A stretch of DNA of 64,000 nt from Iningainema tapete BLCC-T55 (GTDB taxonomy: Bacteria; Cyanobacteriota; Cyanobacteriia; Cyanobacteriales; Nostocaceae). A model generated the notes under the pieces. That model was not told the origin of the DNA and did no database searches. It was given only the letters and a program-made list of their open reading frames with translations. The stretch is taken from the NCBI RefSeq assembly GCF_014698965.1, contig NZ_JACXAE010000072.1, positions 434,001 through 498,000 of the forward strand. Direction: 5' to 3'. Positions 15,800 through 25,666 of this stretch are shown piece by piece; the first letter of the stretch is position 1, and each line of letters starts with the position of its first letter. Position numbers and translations under genes: made by a program.

Positions 15800-17428
15800 A
15801 TGTCAATGGTTACTTTACCTGGATTAAAAGATTTAATTGAAAATATAAGTAGAGAACGTAATTTACCTCGTGTTGCAGTTCAATCAGCTATTAGAGAAGC
15901 ACTACTTAAAGGATACGAACGTTTTCGACGGGCGCAAAACTTAGAGCGAAGACAGTTTGATGAGGATTACTTTGACAATTTTGATGTCCAACTGGATGTA
16001 GAAGAAGAAGGTTTTCGCGTTGTTGCGACGAAAACAATAGTTGAAGCAGTCAACAACACAGACCATGAAATTGAACTGAAACAAGTTCAGGACATGGGTG
16101 GCGATGAAGCTCAACTAGGGCAAGAAGTGGTATTAGATGTTACCCCAGAACAAAGAGATTTTGGGCGCATGGCGGCGATGCAAACCAAGCAGGTATTAGC
16201 GCAAAAACTGCGGGATCAGCAACGCCAGATGGTACAAGAAGAGTTCCAAGACTTAGAAGGAACAGTTTTACAGGCAAGAGTCCTACGGTTTGAAAGACAA
16301 TCGGTAATCATGGCAGTTAGTAGTGGCTTTGGTCAACCAGAAGTTGAAGCTGAATTGCCCAAACGCGAACAACTACCCAACGATAATTATCGAGCAAATG
16401 CTACATTTAAGGTCTATCTGAAAAAAGTTTCTCAAGGTCAACAACGGGGACCACAATTACTAGTGTCGCGTGCTGATGCAGGATTGGTGGTTTACCTGTT
16501 TGCTAATGAAGTACCAGAAATTGAAGATGAAGTTGTGCGGATCGTCGCCGTAGCACGTGAAGCTAATCCTCCTTCGCGTCATGTGGGACCAAGAACAAAA
16601 ATCGCCGTAGACACTTTAGATCGGGATGTAGATCCGGTAGGGGCTTGTATTGGTGCGCGAGGTTCGCGCATTCAAGTTGTTGTTAACGAACTGCGGGGTG
16701 AAAAAATAGACGTAATTCGTTGGTCCCCAGATCCAGCTACTTACATTGCTAATGGGCTATCGCCCGCACGGGTAGATGAAGTGCGTCTAATGGACCCAGA
16801 AACTAGACAAACTCACGTATTAGTGGCTGAGGATCAATTAAGTTTAGCAATTGGGAAAGAAGGACAAAATGTTCGTTTAGCAGCTCGGCTGACTGGTTGG
16901 AAAATAGATATTAAAGATAAAGCTAAATACGACAGTGCCGCAGAAGATGCTAGATTTGCCGCAGCGCGAGCAAGAGCCCTGCTGGAGGAGGAAGAACAAG
17001 AAGAAGAACTGGAAATTGAACCTGAGTATGAACAACCAGAAGAAATAGATGTAATGGAGTATGACGAGGAGTATCCTGAAGAGCCAGAAGAACAGGAACA
17101 AGAGCTTGAAGAAGAAGAACTTTCCGAGCTTGAAGAAGAAATAGAAGCATCTCAAAACAAATTGGAAACAGCAGCAAAGTCAATCCAGCATTTGTCCCTT
17201 GACCTGAAAATTGCGCTACAAAGTATTACAGATGAAGATTCACAAGCAGCACCTCTGTTTAGAGACTTGGTACTTAAATCAAGTCTTGGTGAACTTAAAC
17301 CACTTCTGGAAAGTTTAGCTACTATTGCTATAGATTCTGGTACGGATTCTGCCATAGATGAACTCAAAAATGCTTTTGCACAAGGAGGTGATACACCGCA
17401 AAGTGTCCAAGCTTTACTAAAAAGTTAG
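15800..17428 (+). CDS. nusA: Transcription termination/antitermination factor NusA
   Basis: The 542-residue protein binds RNA polymerase and nascent RNA. The N-terminal domain (1-130) is followed by an S1 region (about 135-205) and two KH domains (about 225-380), including the GACIGARGSRIQ and LAIGKEGQNVRLAARLTGW motifs. A very acidic segment (about 395-450) and a ~90-residue helical tail replace the C-terminal repeats of enterobacterial NusA. The ATG at 15800 (MSMVTLPG) is fixed by AAGGAG at 15787-15792. Confidence 0.95.
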   Translation: MSMVTLPGLKDLIENISRERNLPRVAVQSAIREALLKGYERFRRAQNLERRQFDEDYFDNFDVQLDVEEEGFRVVATKTIVEAVNNTDHEIELKQVQDMGGDEAQLGQEVVLDVTPEQRDFGRMAAMQTKQVLAQKLRDQQRQMVQEEFQDLEGTVLQARVLRFERQSVIMAVSSGFGQPEVEAELPKREQLPNDNYRANATFKVYLKKVSQGQQRGPQLLVSRADAGLVVYLFANEVPEIEDEVVRIVAVAREANPPSRHVGPRTKIAVDTLDRDVDPVGACIGARGSRIQVVVNELRGEKIDVIRWSPDPATYIANGLSPARVDEVRLMDPETRQTHVLVAEDQLSLAIGKEGQNVRLAARLTGWKIDIKDKAKYDSAAEDARFAAARARALLEEEEQEEELEIEPEYEQPEEIDVMEYDEEYPEEPEEQEQELEEEELSELEEEIEASQNKLETAAKSIQHLSLDLKIALQSITDEDSQAAPLFRDLVLKSSLGELKPLLESLATIAIDSGTDSAIDELKNAFAQGGDTPQSVQALLKS

Positions 17429-17480
17429 GCACTCATGTCATTTCTCCAGTCCAGCCACATTGAACTAAACTTTGGAGATC

Positions 17481-17732
17481 GTGAAACCAAATTATCGACG
17501 TTGTATTAGTTGTCGCAAAGTTGGCTTAAAACAGGAGTTTTGGCGAGTAGTTCGTGTATATGGTGAGTCAGGGCAGTTACAATTAGATGAGGGCATGGGG
17601 CGTTCCGCTTACATTTGCCCCCTTGAAAGCTGCCTGGAGGCAGCACAAAAGAAAAATCGGCTAGGGCGATCGCTACGTGCATCAGTGCCATCCGCACTGT
17701 ATCAAACATTGTGGCAAAGACTAGCCAGATGA
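17481..17732 (+). CDS. YlxR (DUF448) RNA-binding protein
   Basis: The 83-residue protein carries the YlxR signature: RRCISCRKVG near the start and GRSAYICPLESCLEAAQKKNRLGRSLR. Homologues are small RNA-binding proteins between nusA and infB, as here. The start is uncertain: GTG at 17481 (VKPNYRRC) fits family length, and an in-frame TTG lies at 17472. Confidence 0.88.
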   Translation: MKPNYRRCISCRKVGLKQEFWRVVRVYGESGQLQLDEGMGRSAYICPLESCLEAAQKKNRLGRSLRASVPSALYQTLWQRLAR

Positions 17733-18189
17733 GCAAACTCATAAATTGAATGAGTAAGCAAACCAAAAAAAGTGCGCCGGACATCCCGAATAAAATTGTG
17801 CTTAGAGCCGAACATTGATTTGCTCATCACAATTGGCAAGAAACACTTCTTTTAGTGCCAAAATAGTAATAGGGTGAGTTGACTAAACTCCAACAATTAG
17901 GGGGCGAAGCAACACTCCCAAAAAGTTTGACAAGGGTTGTGTCGTGGAAGACTCAGAATCAGCAAAACAAAAAAGAACAACACATAAACCTGGTAGCGCC
18001 CGTGCGCACAAAGGCGTCAACCATCACCCTAGATGGAGATGCCAGCATTAAACCGAAACATCTCTCTTTCCTGATTGGAGGCACCGTCAAAATTACAGCG
18101 GCAACCTAAAACAGTAATCATTGGATGGAGATGTCTCTTTCTTCTGGCAGCCATCCGCCAAAACTGTAATCTTAGTAGGGGAAGAGTGG
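17733..18189 (+). other. Long infB leader, no confident gene
   Basis: This 457-base gap lies inside an operon where spacing is usually short. An open frame from TTG 17879 to 18109 would give 76 residues, but I recognise no family and see no good ribosome site. The motif TGGATGGAGATG/TAGATGGAGATG occurs twice (near 18032 and 18122). The region may be a structured infB leader or the relic of a small gene. Confidence 0.5.
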
Positions 18190-21100
18190 ATGAACAACGG
18201 CAAAGTTAGAATCTACGAATTATCAAAGGAATTGAATTTGGATAACAAAGAGCTACTAGCAATTTGCGACCAGCTCAACATCGCGGTCAAAAGCCATAGC
18301 AGTACAATTACAGAATCAGAAGCAGAAAGGATCCGCGCTCAAGCGGAAAAAAACGCGGCGATACAACAAGTGACGCCGAATCGGGATCATGGCATAATAA
18401 GCCATAAAGCAAATTCATCACCAAATGGCTCAATAGCTCGACCAGCACCTAATAAACAACAAATTTTGGAGATTCGTAAACCTATACCTATTCGGAATAA
18501 CACGGCAAACGCCCCAGATGCGTCGCCTGCTACCAATACAGAAATTGCTTCCTCTGAAGTTTCAACTCCATCACCCCCTCGCCCCTTCGCTACACCAGCC
18601 TCAACGATGAAGCCCTTGGCACCAACTCGACCTGTAACCCGGAATCAGTCGGAAACCACAGAGCAAACTTCTGTGGTGGACGTGGACAACAAGCCCAATA
18701 ACCAACAGTCAGTAGAAAAAGTGGCAGCAGAAAAACCAGAAAAACCAGCTGCGCCCAGACATAGACAAGAAAGACCCCAAAAGCCGCAATTGTCAGCGCC
18801 ACCAACAAGACCAGTTGATGAAAAACCAAGTCCACCTCAACTTAGTCAAGGTGAGCGACCAATCCTAAAGCGCGATCGCGACGCTGTAAAACCAAAGGTC
18901 AAAGCAGCAGCACCAACTGGGGAAACACAAGCACCACAAGGAGCACCGCAAAAATCTGGGCGTCCCACTCCGGCACCGACGAAACCGGAGCAGAAGGTGC
19001 GGCCCTCAAGTCCTGGTGGAATAGACGCGCCAAGACCAAAGCCAACTCGTCCAGATCCTTCCTCGCCATCAATGCCCATCGCTACTCCACCAAGACCTGT
19101 ACAAGTAGCAGCGCAAAAATCAGATGTAATTGAAGAAGTACCAGCAGTTGGCGTAGATATTCTCGAACTCAAACGCCCAACACCGCCACGCATAGCTAAA
19201 GGCGGCAAAAAATGGCAAGAAGAGGAAATTGACGAAGTAAAAGAGTCAGCTAAGGTAGGTAAGGGCGTTACCAAAGGTAAGCGTACCAAACCAATAGTTG
19301 ATGACTTTGAAGACGAAGACGATTTACTACTAGATGAAGAAGGACTGGAAATACCAGCAGCAGTCCAAGTAAGTCTTTCCATCGCACGTCCACCTAAACC
19401 TAAGTCAGCAAGAGCATCTGTGCCAGCAGCAGTTGCAGTCGCAACTCCAACTAAAAATAAAAAGTCGTCCGGACGCGAACAAAACCAAAATCGTCAACAA
19501 AAGCAGGCAGAACAAAAGCGCGAACGTCCAGAAAAAGTGGTGATCACAGGTCCTCTGACAGTTCAAGAACTGGCAGAGGTACTGGCGATACCTGATACGG
19601 AAATTGTCAAAATCCTGTTTATGAAAGGGATGGCAGTAAGTATCACTCAAAATCTTGATGTTCCAACTATTACTTCGGTGGCAACAGACTTAGAAATAGA
19701 AGTCGAAACAGCCGAACCAGAAGCAGAAGCCCGCAAAGTCACCGAAATGCTGGATGTGGAAGACCTGGAAAATCTCCAGCGACGACCACCAGTAGTAACA
19801 ATTATGGGTCACGTAGACCACGGCAAAACAACCCTGCTCGACTCGATTCGCAAAACCAAGGTGGCGGCAGGGGAAGCAGGTGGTATTACTCAGCACATTG
19901 GTGCTTACCACGTAGATGTGGAACACGCAGGCAAAATGCAGCAGGTAGTATTCTTAGATACACCTGGACACGAAGCATTCACAGCAATGCGGGCACGGGG
20001 TGCAAGGGTAACAGACATCGCTATTCTTGTCGTAGCCGCTGATGATGGTGTAAGACCTCAAACAGTGGAAGCCATCAGCCACGCTCAAGCCGCCGAAGTA
20101 CCAATTGTCGTAGCAATCAACAAAATCGACAAAGAAGGGGCACAGCCAGACAGGGTTAAGCAAGAGTTGACTCAGTATGGGATGACGCCAGAAGAATGGG
20201 GCGGTGAGACGATTATGGTTCCGGTGAGCGCTATTAAGGGTGAAAACCTGGATACGCTCTTAGAAATGATTCTGCTGGTAGCAGAAGTAGAAGAACTCTC
20301 GGCTAACCCCGACCGCCTCGCTAAAGGAACTGTAATTGAAGCACATCTGGATAAGGCAAAGGGAGCAGTAGCAACTCTGTTAATCCAGAATGGCACCCTG
20401 CACGTCGGCGATTTGTTGGTGGCAGGCTCCGTATTTGGTAAAGTTCGGGCAATGGTAGATGACGGAGGTAAGAGAGTAGAAGCAGCTAGTCCATCCTTTG
20501 CAGTTGAGGTACTGGGCTTAAGCGAAGTACCAGCAGCAGGCGACGAATTCGAGGTATTCAGCAACGAAAAACAAGCACGAGCGATCGCCACACAACGCGC
20601 CGAAAAACAGCGTCAGTCCCGCCTACTCCAAGGACGTGTCACTCTGACAACTTTGTCCGCTCAAGCTCAAGAAGGCGAGTTGAAAGAACTCAACTTGATT
20701 CTCAAAGGCGACGTACAAGGTTCGGTAGAAGCCATCATCGGATCGCTCAGGCAAATTCCGCAAAACGAAGTGCAAATTCGCATGTTGTTGGCATCGGCAG
20801 GAGAAATCACTCAAACAGATATCGACTTAGCCGCAGCCAGTGGAGCCGTAATTATTGGCTTCAACACTACCTACGCCAGTGGTGCAAGACAAGCCGCCGA
20901 CGAAGCAGGTGTGGATGTGCGCGAGTACGACATTATCTACAAACTCCTCGAAGACATTCAAGGAGCTTTAGAAGGATTGCTAGAACCAGAGTTGGTTGAA
21001 GAACCTCTTGGACAAGCAGAAGTACGTGCTGTCTTCCCAGTTGGGCGTGGAGCCGTTGCTGGTTGCTACGTTCAGTCGGGTAAGCTACTTCGTAACTGCA

Positions 21101-21303
21101 AAGTGCGGGTACGTCGCAGTGGTAAGGTGATTTACGATGGCGTTCTAGACTCACTCAAGCGGATGAAAGAAGATGCACGCGAAGTAAATGCCGGTTATGA
21201 ATGCGGCGTGGGCATTGATAAATTTAATGAATGGGTTGAAGGTGACATTCTTGACGCCTTCCAAATGGTAACCAAGCGTCGCAGTCTCACTATGACAAGA
21301 TAA
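18190..21303 (+). CDS. infB: Translation initiation factor IF-2
   Basis: The 1,037-residue GTPase delivers initiator tRNA to the ribosome. The N-terminal IF2_N motif ([19 protein letters not shown]) is followed by a ~380-residue Pro/Ala/Lys-rich linker, a second IF2_N domain (about 450-510), and the G domain with GHVDHGKTT at 540-548, DTPGHEAF and NKID. Domains II-IV complete the protein. The ATG at 18190 is preceded by GGGGAAGAG. The long linker is usual in cyanobacteria. Confidence 0.96.
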   Translation: MNNGKVRIYELSKELNLDNKELLAICDQLNIAVKSHSSTITESEAERIRAQAEKNAAIQQVTPNRDHGIISHKANSSPNGSIARPAPNKQQILEIRKPIPIRNNTANAPDASPATNTEIASSEVSTPSPPRPFATPASTMKPLAPTRPVTRNQSETTEQTSVVDVDNKPNNQQSVEKVAAEKPEKPAAPRHRQERPQKPQLSAPPTRPVDEKPSPPQLSQGERPILKRDRDAVKPKVKAAAPTGETQAPQGAPQKSGRPTPAPTKPEQKVRPSSPGGIDAPRPKPTRPDPSSPSMPIATPPRPVQVAAQKSDVIEEVPAVGVDILELKRPTPPRIAKGGKKWQEEEIDEVKESAKVGKGVTKGKRTKPIVDDFEDEDDLLLDEEGLEIPAAVQVSLSIARPPKPKSARASVPAAVAVATPTKNKKSSGREQNQNRQQKQAEQKRERPEKVVITGPLTVQELAEVLAIPDTEIVKILFMKGMAVSITQNLDVPTITSVATDLEIEVETAEPEAEARKVTEMLDVEDLENLQRRPPVVTIMGHVDHGKTTLLDSIRKTKVAAGEAGGITQHIGAYHVDVEHAGKMQQVVFLDTPGHEAFTAMRARGARVTDIAILVVAADDGVRPQTVEAISHAQAAEVPIVVAINKIDKEGAQPDRVKQELTQYGMTPEEWGGETIMVPVSAIKGENLDTLLEMILLVAEVEELSANPDRLAKGTVIEAHLDKAKGAVATLLIQNGTLHVGDLLVAGSVFGKVRAMVDDGGKRVEAASPSFAVEVLGLSEVPAAGDEFEVFSNEKQARAIATQRAEKQRQSRLLQGRVTLTTLSAQAQEGELKELNLILKGDVQGSVEAIIGSLRQIPQNEVQIRMLLASAGEITQTDIDLAAASGAVIIGFNTTYASGARQAADEAGVDVREYDIIYKLLEDIQGALEGLLEPELVEEPLGQAEVRAVFPVGRGAVAGCYVQSGKLLRNCKVRVRRSGKVIYDGVLDSLKRMKEDAREVNAGYECGVGIDKFNEWVEGDILDAFQMVTKRRSLTMTR

Positions 21304-21321
21304 ACAGTGATGTTAAATTTT

Positions 21322-21350
21322 GTAAAGACGCCCCACCGGGGCGTCTCTAC
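21322..21350. repeat. GTAGAGACG-family palindrome after infB
   Basis: Arms GTAAAGACGCCCC and GGGGCGTCTCTAC face each other 18 bases after the infB stop. It may serve as the operon terminator hairpin. Confidence 0.8.
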
Positions 21351-21422
21351 TGTGACGCTGAATGCATTTTATTGCTGAACAGACAGGTATAACTGTTAAA
21401 GTAACAATTAAGGTGCGGTACT

Positions 21423-21620
21423 ATGGCTCGAATTCACACAAATAACAGTCCCCAATTTCAGGGTGATACTGAAATGTGGAATAGTTTAAAATGGGCGATC
21501 GCAGCTAGCTCAGGTTTCCAACGTTGGCAATCAGAACGCGGCGCTCAATTGCAACACTTAAGTCTTGAACAACAAGTACAACGGTATTTACGGGAAACAT
21601 TAGAAACTTTAGCATACTAA
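21423..21620 (+). CDS. Small conserved-looking soluble protein
   Basis: The 65-residue protein has MWNSLKWAIAASSGFQRWQSERG and a C-terminal helix ending YLRETLETLAY. No membrane segment is seen. It resembles short uncharacterised cyanobacterial proteins next to infB, but I cannot name a family. It is flanked by two palindromes of the same repeat family. Confidence 0.7.
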   Translation: MARIHTNNSPQFQGDTEMWNSLKWAIAASSGFQRWQSERGAQLQHLSLEQQVQRYLRETLETLAY

Positions 21621-21724
21621 GTATAGTAAGGTTTGTAAATTTTTATATAAGCGTGCAGTTGAAGAATATAGGGAACCCAGCTGCTTTTGTGCTGGTCATA
21701 CGGTTATAGTTTGGCAAGGATACT

Positions 21725-21753
21725 GTAAAGACGTTCCGCCGGAACGTCTCTAC
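21725..21753. repeat. GTAGAGACG-family palindrome
   Basis: Arms GTAAAGACGTTCC and GGAACGTCTCTAC meet at a GCC centre, 12 bases before the DUF1565/SLH start, so it lies in that gene's leader. Confidence 0.8.
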
Positions 21754-21765
21754 ATTGCACAAACT

Positions 21766-23463
21766 ATGACTACTAGCACATTGAATTTGCAAATCAAAAT
21801 GAAATCTCAGGGATTGTATATTCCGCTACAATATTTTTCTATTTATTCAGGACTCACAGTCTTACTCTTTTCCACTAGCTCAATGCTGCTACCACTTCAA
21901 GTAAACGCTGGTGCAGCCAAAGTTGGAATCACAGTAACTCAAGCCCAAGTTCCAACTACTGAAGCAGTTATTTACGTCAACCCACAAACTGGTACAGATA
22001 CTACAGGTGTCGGTAAAGACGAAGCCAAGCCCTATAAAACTATCACCAACGCGCTCAAAGACGCTCAAGCGGGTACAGTTATTCAACTGGCTCCTGGTAC
22101 GTATAACCAAGAGAGCGGAGAAACCTTTCCGTTATTAATTAAACAAGGTGTGACTCTACGGGGTGATGAATCTAATAAAGGTCAGGCAGTATTAATTACA
22201 GGTAGTGGTATTTATATTAGTCCCACCTTTGCTCGTCAAAATATGACAATTCGCGCCGATAAAGATAGTACAATCACTGGCGTAACTGTCACTAACCCAG
22301 AGAACCGTGGTACTGGTGTGTGGGTTGAATCAACCAATGCGGTAATTACGAACAGTACATTTACGAACAGTATTCGCGATGGTGTTTTTCTTACAGGAAC
22401 AGCCAATCCGAAAATAGAAAATAATATCTTTGTCCAAAACAAAGGCAATGGAATTTCTATCGCTAAGTCTGCCTCTGGACAGATTCGTAATAACTTATTT
22501 CAAGATACAGGATTTGGAGTAGCCATAAGTGATCTGGCATCACCTTTAATTAGTGATAACCAAATTATTCAAAATAATGGTGGCATTGTCATCAACGGTT
22601 CTGCTAAACCAGTGCTACGTAACAACGTTATTGAAAATAATCGAGATCATGGTTTAGTTGCAATTCAAAATGCACAACCAGATTTAGGTACTCAAGAAAA
22701 TCCTGGCAAAAATCTTATCCGTAACAACGGTAGCAAAGACAAGAAAAAATTCTTTGATGTATTAAATGCGACTACAGGCAGTACAATAGTGGCGATCGGC
22801 AATGATATTGAACCAGGTCGAATTTCTGGTAAAGTCGATTTGGTCGTCGCTAAAGTTGAACCACCCGCAAGCGGTGCAACTGCATTTAAGGATGTACCTA
22901 CAGGTTACTGGGCAAAAAGCTACATTGAAGCTTTAGCAGCTAAAAACATTATTGCTGGCTTTGGTGATGGCAATTTTAAACCCAACGAACCTGTCACTCG
23001 CGCTCAATTTGCCGCCATTGTTACCAAAGCTTTTGAACCAGCAGCAAAGCGACAGAAGAATGAGTTTCCTGATGTAAATCGCAACTTCTGGGGATACCAA
23101 GTAATTCAATCAGCCTACCAAGGTAACTTTGTTTCTGGTTATCCTGATCGCACTTTTAAACCTCAGCAGCAAATTCCCCGTGTGCAGGTTCTAGTTTCCT
23201 TAGCTAATGGTTTGGGTTTGACTGCTCAAAATCAAACTGTACTCTCAGTATATACCGATGCTGCTCAGATTCCCAAGTATGCCACAGATTCAGTCGCAGC
23301 AGCAACAGCACGGCAATTAGTCGTTAACTACCCAACAATTGGGCAACTCAGTCCTAATCGTCAGGCAACTAGGGCAGAAGTAGCGGCTTTTGTTTATCAA
23401 GCTTTGGTTAATGCAGGGCGTGCGCAAGTTATTGCATCACCCTATTTAGTCAAGGTTCCTTAA
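21766..23463 (+). CDS. DUF1565 beta-helix protein with SLH domains
   Basis: The 565-residue exported protein has a signal-like hydrophobic stretch (about residues 28-48). A DUF1565/right-handed beta-helix region follows (about 65-335), with IYVNPQTGTD and repeated N-rich turns such as ITNSTFTNSIRDGVFL and IENNIFVQNKGNGISI. Three SLH-type repeats follow (about 370-550), including FKDVPTGYWAKSYIEAL and FPDVNRNFWGYQVIQSA. SLH domains attach proteins to peptidoglycan or its linked polymers. The stop is followed directly by a palindrome. Confidence 0.9.
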   Translation: MTTSTLNLQIKMKSQGLYIPLQYFSIYSGLTVLLFSTSSMLLPLQVNAGAAKVGITVTQAQVPTTEAVIYVNPQTGTDTTGVGKDEAKPYKTITNALKDAQAGTVIQLAPGTYNQESGETFPLLIKQGVTLRGDESNKGQAVLITGSGIYISPTFARQNMTIRADKDSTITGVTVTNPENRGTGVWVESTNAVITNSTFTNSIRDGVFLTGTANPKIENNIFVQNKGNGISIAKSASGQIRNNLFQDTGFGVAISDLASPLISDNQIIQNNGGIVINGSAKPVLRNNVIENNRDHGLVAIQNAQPDLGTQENPGKNLIRNNGSKDKKKFFDVLNATTGSTIVAIGNDIEPGRISGKVDLVVAKVEPPASGATAFKDVPTGYWAKSYIEALAAKNIIAGFGDGNFKPNEPVTRAQFAAIVTKAFEPAAKRQKNEFPDVNRNFWGYQVIQSAYQGNFVSGYPDRTFKPQQQIPRVQVLVSLANGLGLTAQNQTVLSVYTDAAQIPKYATDSVAAATARQLVVNYPTIGQLSPNRQATRAEVAAFVYQALVNAGRAQVIASPYLVKVP

Positions 23464-23464
23464 A

Positions 23465-23493
23465 GTAGAGACGCTCCGGCGGAGCGTCTCTAC
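23465..23493. repeat. GTAGAGACG-family palindrome after SLH gene
   Basis: Arms GTAGAGACGCTCC and GGAGCGTCTCTAC form a perfect 13-bp inverted repeat with a three-base centre, one base after the DUF1565/SLH stop codon. Confidence 0.85.
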
Positions 23494-23510
23494 GACTCCT
23501 TTAAAATTAA

Positions 23511-23545
23511 AAGCGCCAGACATGTAAATTAACAGTCTGGCGCTT
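23511..23545 (+). terminator. Hairpin terminator of SLH gene
   Basis: AAGCGCCAGAC (23511-23521) pairs perfectly with GTCTGGCGCTT (23535-23545), followed within 10 bases by a T-rich stretch. The remainder of the gap to 23770 is AT-rich and shows no gene. Confidence 0.6.
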
Positions 23546-23769
23546 GTATTGTAGTTTTTTATACTAATTTTGGGGTCTTTAAAATTGGCTGACCCCTTTT
23601 TATTAAAGCGGTTTTATATTCAAGGTCTTTATCTAAGCTGACCTCGTTTCAACAATTACTAGTTTCTAATGAAATGTGTTATTTCTCAGAATTCCTAATA
23701 TTTTTTTAATTTTCCTGTCATGATTGTTGTTTATTGTATAGAAATTTAACGTATTTTCAGAAAACCCAC

Positions 23770-24039
23770 TTATGAAAGTCTTTGCCCACGTTGCTCCAAA
23801 AGCCAGAGAAAAACCATCAGAGCAACCACTCCCACTTGAAGGGCTAGGTTAGGCAATACACTATCAACATTACGTCCAGCAAGTAGCTGTGTAAAAAAGA
23901 TAAATGCACCAATAGAACCAGAAGCACCACAAACTAGGTAAATAAATTTTCGTAAGCCACGGTAAGGCGCTTTCATTTCTGCTTTGAGACGGGCATATTG
24001 TTCAGGTTTAATACGATTTTGAGAATTGGGTTCTACCAT
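23770..24039 (-). CDS. DUF3493 (LPA1/Rep27-like) membrane protein
   Basis: The 89-residue protein has two membrane helices (about residues 32-52 and 64-82) after a basic segment, YRGLRKFIYLVCGASGSIGAF. This matches the domain found at the C-terminus of plant LPA1/Rep27, photosystem II assembly factors. Cyanobacterial copies are often this short. Photosystem function here is inferred from the family. Confidence 0.72.
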   Translation of the reverse strand: MVEPNSQNRIKPEQYARLKAEMKAPYRGLRKFIYLVCGASGSIGAFIFFTQLLAGRNVDSVLPNLALQVGVVALMVFLWLLEQRGQRLS

Positions 24040-24073
24040 TTTGATAATTATGCTATAATCTTTGATTGTGTAC

Positions 24074-24145
24074 GCCGATGTGGCTCAGTGGTAGAGCAGC
24101 TGATTCGTAACCAGCAGGTCACGGGTTCAAATCCCGTCATCGGCT
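24074..24145 (+). tRNA. tRNA-Thr (anticodon CGT)
   Basis: The 72-nt cloverleaf has acceptor arms GCCGATG and CATCGGC with discriminator T. The D loop is GGCTCAGTGGTAGAGC, the anticodon loop TTCGTAA with anticodon CGT, and the T arm ACGGGTTCAAATCCCGT. CCA is not encoded. CGT reads the threonine codon ACG. Confidence 0.96.
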
Positions 24146-24157
24146 TTTATAAGATCA

Positions 24158-25210
24158 TTAATAGTTTACTTGTTTAAGAATAATACGATTGCGTCCCTCA
24201 GCTTTTGCTTGGTATAGTCCCTTATCTGCTGCCTCAATTAAACCTGAGGGCGAAGTTTCAAAACTGGGGATGGTAGTCGCGACTCCTAAACTGAGGGTGA
24301 CGTACTGACTAACAGCAGACTCAGAATGAACAATTTCCAGTTCCCTGACTCCGGCTTGCATCGTCGCCGCAACGTGAACTGCACCAGCCGCCGAGGTATT
24401 GGGCATAATCACCGCAAATTCTTCTCCGCCATAACGCGCTACTAAATCCTGATTTTTCTGCGCTGTAGCATTTAAAACACCTGCTACCCTTTGCAGGCAC
24501 ATATCTCCAGCAGGATGACCATACTTATCGTTGTAAAGTTTGAAGAAATCGATATCGCACAAAATAAGTGACAAGGGCGTTGGCGTTGCGTCAGGAGGAG
24601 AATTGTGTACTAAATTTAACCACTGAGTATTTAAGTAGTGGTCAAATCGGCGACGATTCGCTACTCTCGTTAAGCCATCTAGATTAGCCAGATCCTGTAA
24701 AGCTTGATTGGCGGCTTCTAACTGTTTATATAATTGTGCTTGTTGCAGTAGCCGTCGTACCCTTTGGCGCAATACAGCCCAATGAATTGGTTTGGTAACA
24801 AAATCGCTTGCTCCCGACTCAAAGGCACGATCTACTGACTCTGGATCATCCAAACCTGTAATCATTAATATAGGGGTGCGATCCCACAATTTAGAAATAA
24901 TGGTATTACCAAAAAAAGATTCAGAATCGAAAGAGGACAGTGCCAGTACTAAATTATTCTTAGCAATCTGAATCAACTCTTTACAACACGTAAAGCCATC
25001 CATAACTGGCATAATGGCATCGAGCAAAACTAAATCGGGTTTGACATCAGTGTAAGCATCTAAACACTGCTTGCCATTACTGACTTCAATCACTCGATAC
25101 CCTTGTTTTTCCATAGCTTCACGCAACAGCACTCGCGTGGTTTTGTCATCATCAGCCACGAGAATTAGAGGGGGTTGGGTTGGATTAAACAATGGCCTTG
25201 TGCCTGACAT
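24158..25210 (-). CDS. Response regulator with GGDEF domain (diguanylate cyclase)
   Basis: The 350-residue protein joins a receiver domain (about residues 14-145) to a GGDEF domain (about 185-345). The receiver acidic pair is DDD and the phospho-Asp is in LVLLDAIMPVMDG. The active site GGEEF is at 261-265, so c-di-GMP synthesis is expected. The inhibitory RxxD site is replaced by KNQD. The receiver has ~20 extra residues (AKNNLVLALSSFDSESFF) between the fourth helix and strand. The 3' end lies 12 bases past a tRNA gene. Confidence 0.9.
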   Translation of the reverse strand: MSGTRPLFNPTQPPLILVADDDKTTRVLLREAMEKQGYRVIEVSNGKQCLDAYTDVKPDLVLLDAIMPVMDGFTCCKELIQIAKNNLVLALSSFDSESFFGNTIISKLWDRTPILMITGLDDPESVDRAFESGASDFVTKPIHWAVLRQRVRRLLQQAQLYKQLEAANQALQDLANLDGLTRVANRRRFDHYLNTQWLNLVHNSPPDATPTPLSLILCDIDFFKLYNDKYGHPAGDMCLQRVAGVLNATAQKNQDLVARYGGEEFAVIMPNTSAAGAVHVAATMQAGVRELEIVHSESAVSQYVTLSLGVATTIPSFETSPSGLIEAADKGLYQAKAEGRNRIILKQVNY

Positions 25211-25335
25211 TAGTAGTGTTTTACAAAAAAATGAGATTAAGAATGTATCATGCTTAGAGCATGGAGTTGAAAATGTTATTATTTATGATGCCCAAGTTTT
25301 AACCTGTAATTGCCATCAGAGTTGTAAATCTCCTC

Positions 25336-25596
25336 ATGCCTGACCCACTCATGTATCGGCAGGATCATTTTGTTGTTCTGGAAACAAATCAACCAGAGCA
25401 ATTTTTGACTGCCTCAGAATTGTTAACAAAGCTCACTTCCATTCTTCAAACGATGAACTTTGAAGATTTACCCTCAGATTTGCGTTCTTTTGATTCACAC
25501 CAAGCGCAAGCACAATATTTAATCGACACTAGTTGCGACTTAGATTTGGGTCCTGATCAATATTTACAGTGGTACGCTGTACGATTAGAAAAGTAG
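25336..25596 (+). CDS. CRR7 family protein
   Basis: The 86-residue soluble protein fits the chlororespiratory reduction 7 (CRR7) family: MYRQDHFVVLETNQPEQFLT at the start and DLDLGPDQYLQWYAVRLEK at the end. Plant CRR7 is needed for assembly of the chloroplast NDH complex. The cyanobacterial role is likely related but unproven. The TAG stop lies within a GTAGAGACG palindrome. Confidence 0.8.
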   Translation: MPDPLMYRQDHFVVLETNQPEQFLTASELLTKLTSILQTMNFEDLPSDLRSFDSHQAQAQYLIDTSCDLDLGPDQYLQWYAVRLEK

Positions 25597-25662
25597 AGAC
25601 GCCCCACCGGAGCGTCTGTACCATGATGTTGATTGTAGAGACGCCCCGCCGGGGCGTCTGTA
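25593..25662. repeat. Two GTAGAGACG-family palindromes in tandem
   Basis: Copies lie at 25593-25621 (one arm mismatch) and 25635-25662 (arms GTAGAGACGCCCC and GGGGCGTCTGTA), 13 bases apart. The first supplies the CRR7 stop codon; the second ends next to the stop of the convergent DUF2854 gene. Confidence 0.85.
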
Positions 25663-25666
25663 AGTA

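Noticed and set aside
16877-17183. Phe- and Leu-rich frames on the minus strand
   Set aside because: They are antisense to the Glu-rich segment of nusA and reflect its codon bias.
17879-18109. 76-codon frame between ylxR and infB
   Set aside because: It has a TTG start, no visible ribosome site and no recognised family, so it is described as part of the leader rather than called a gene.
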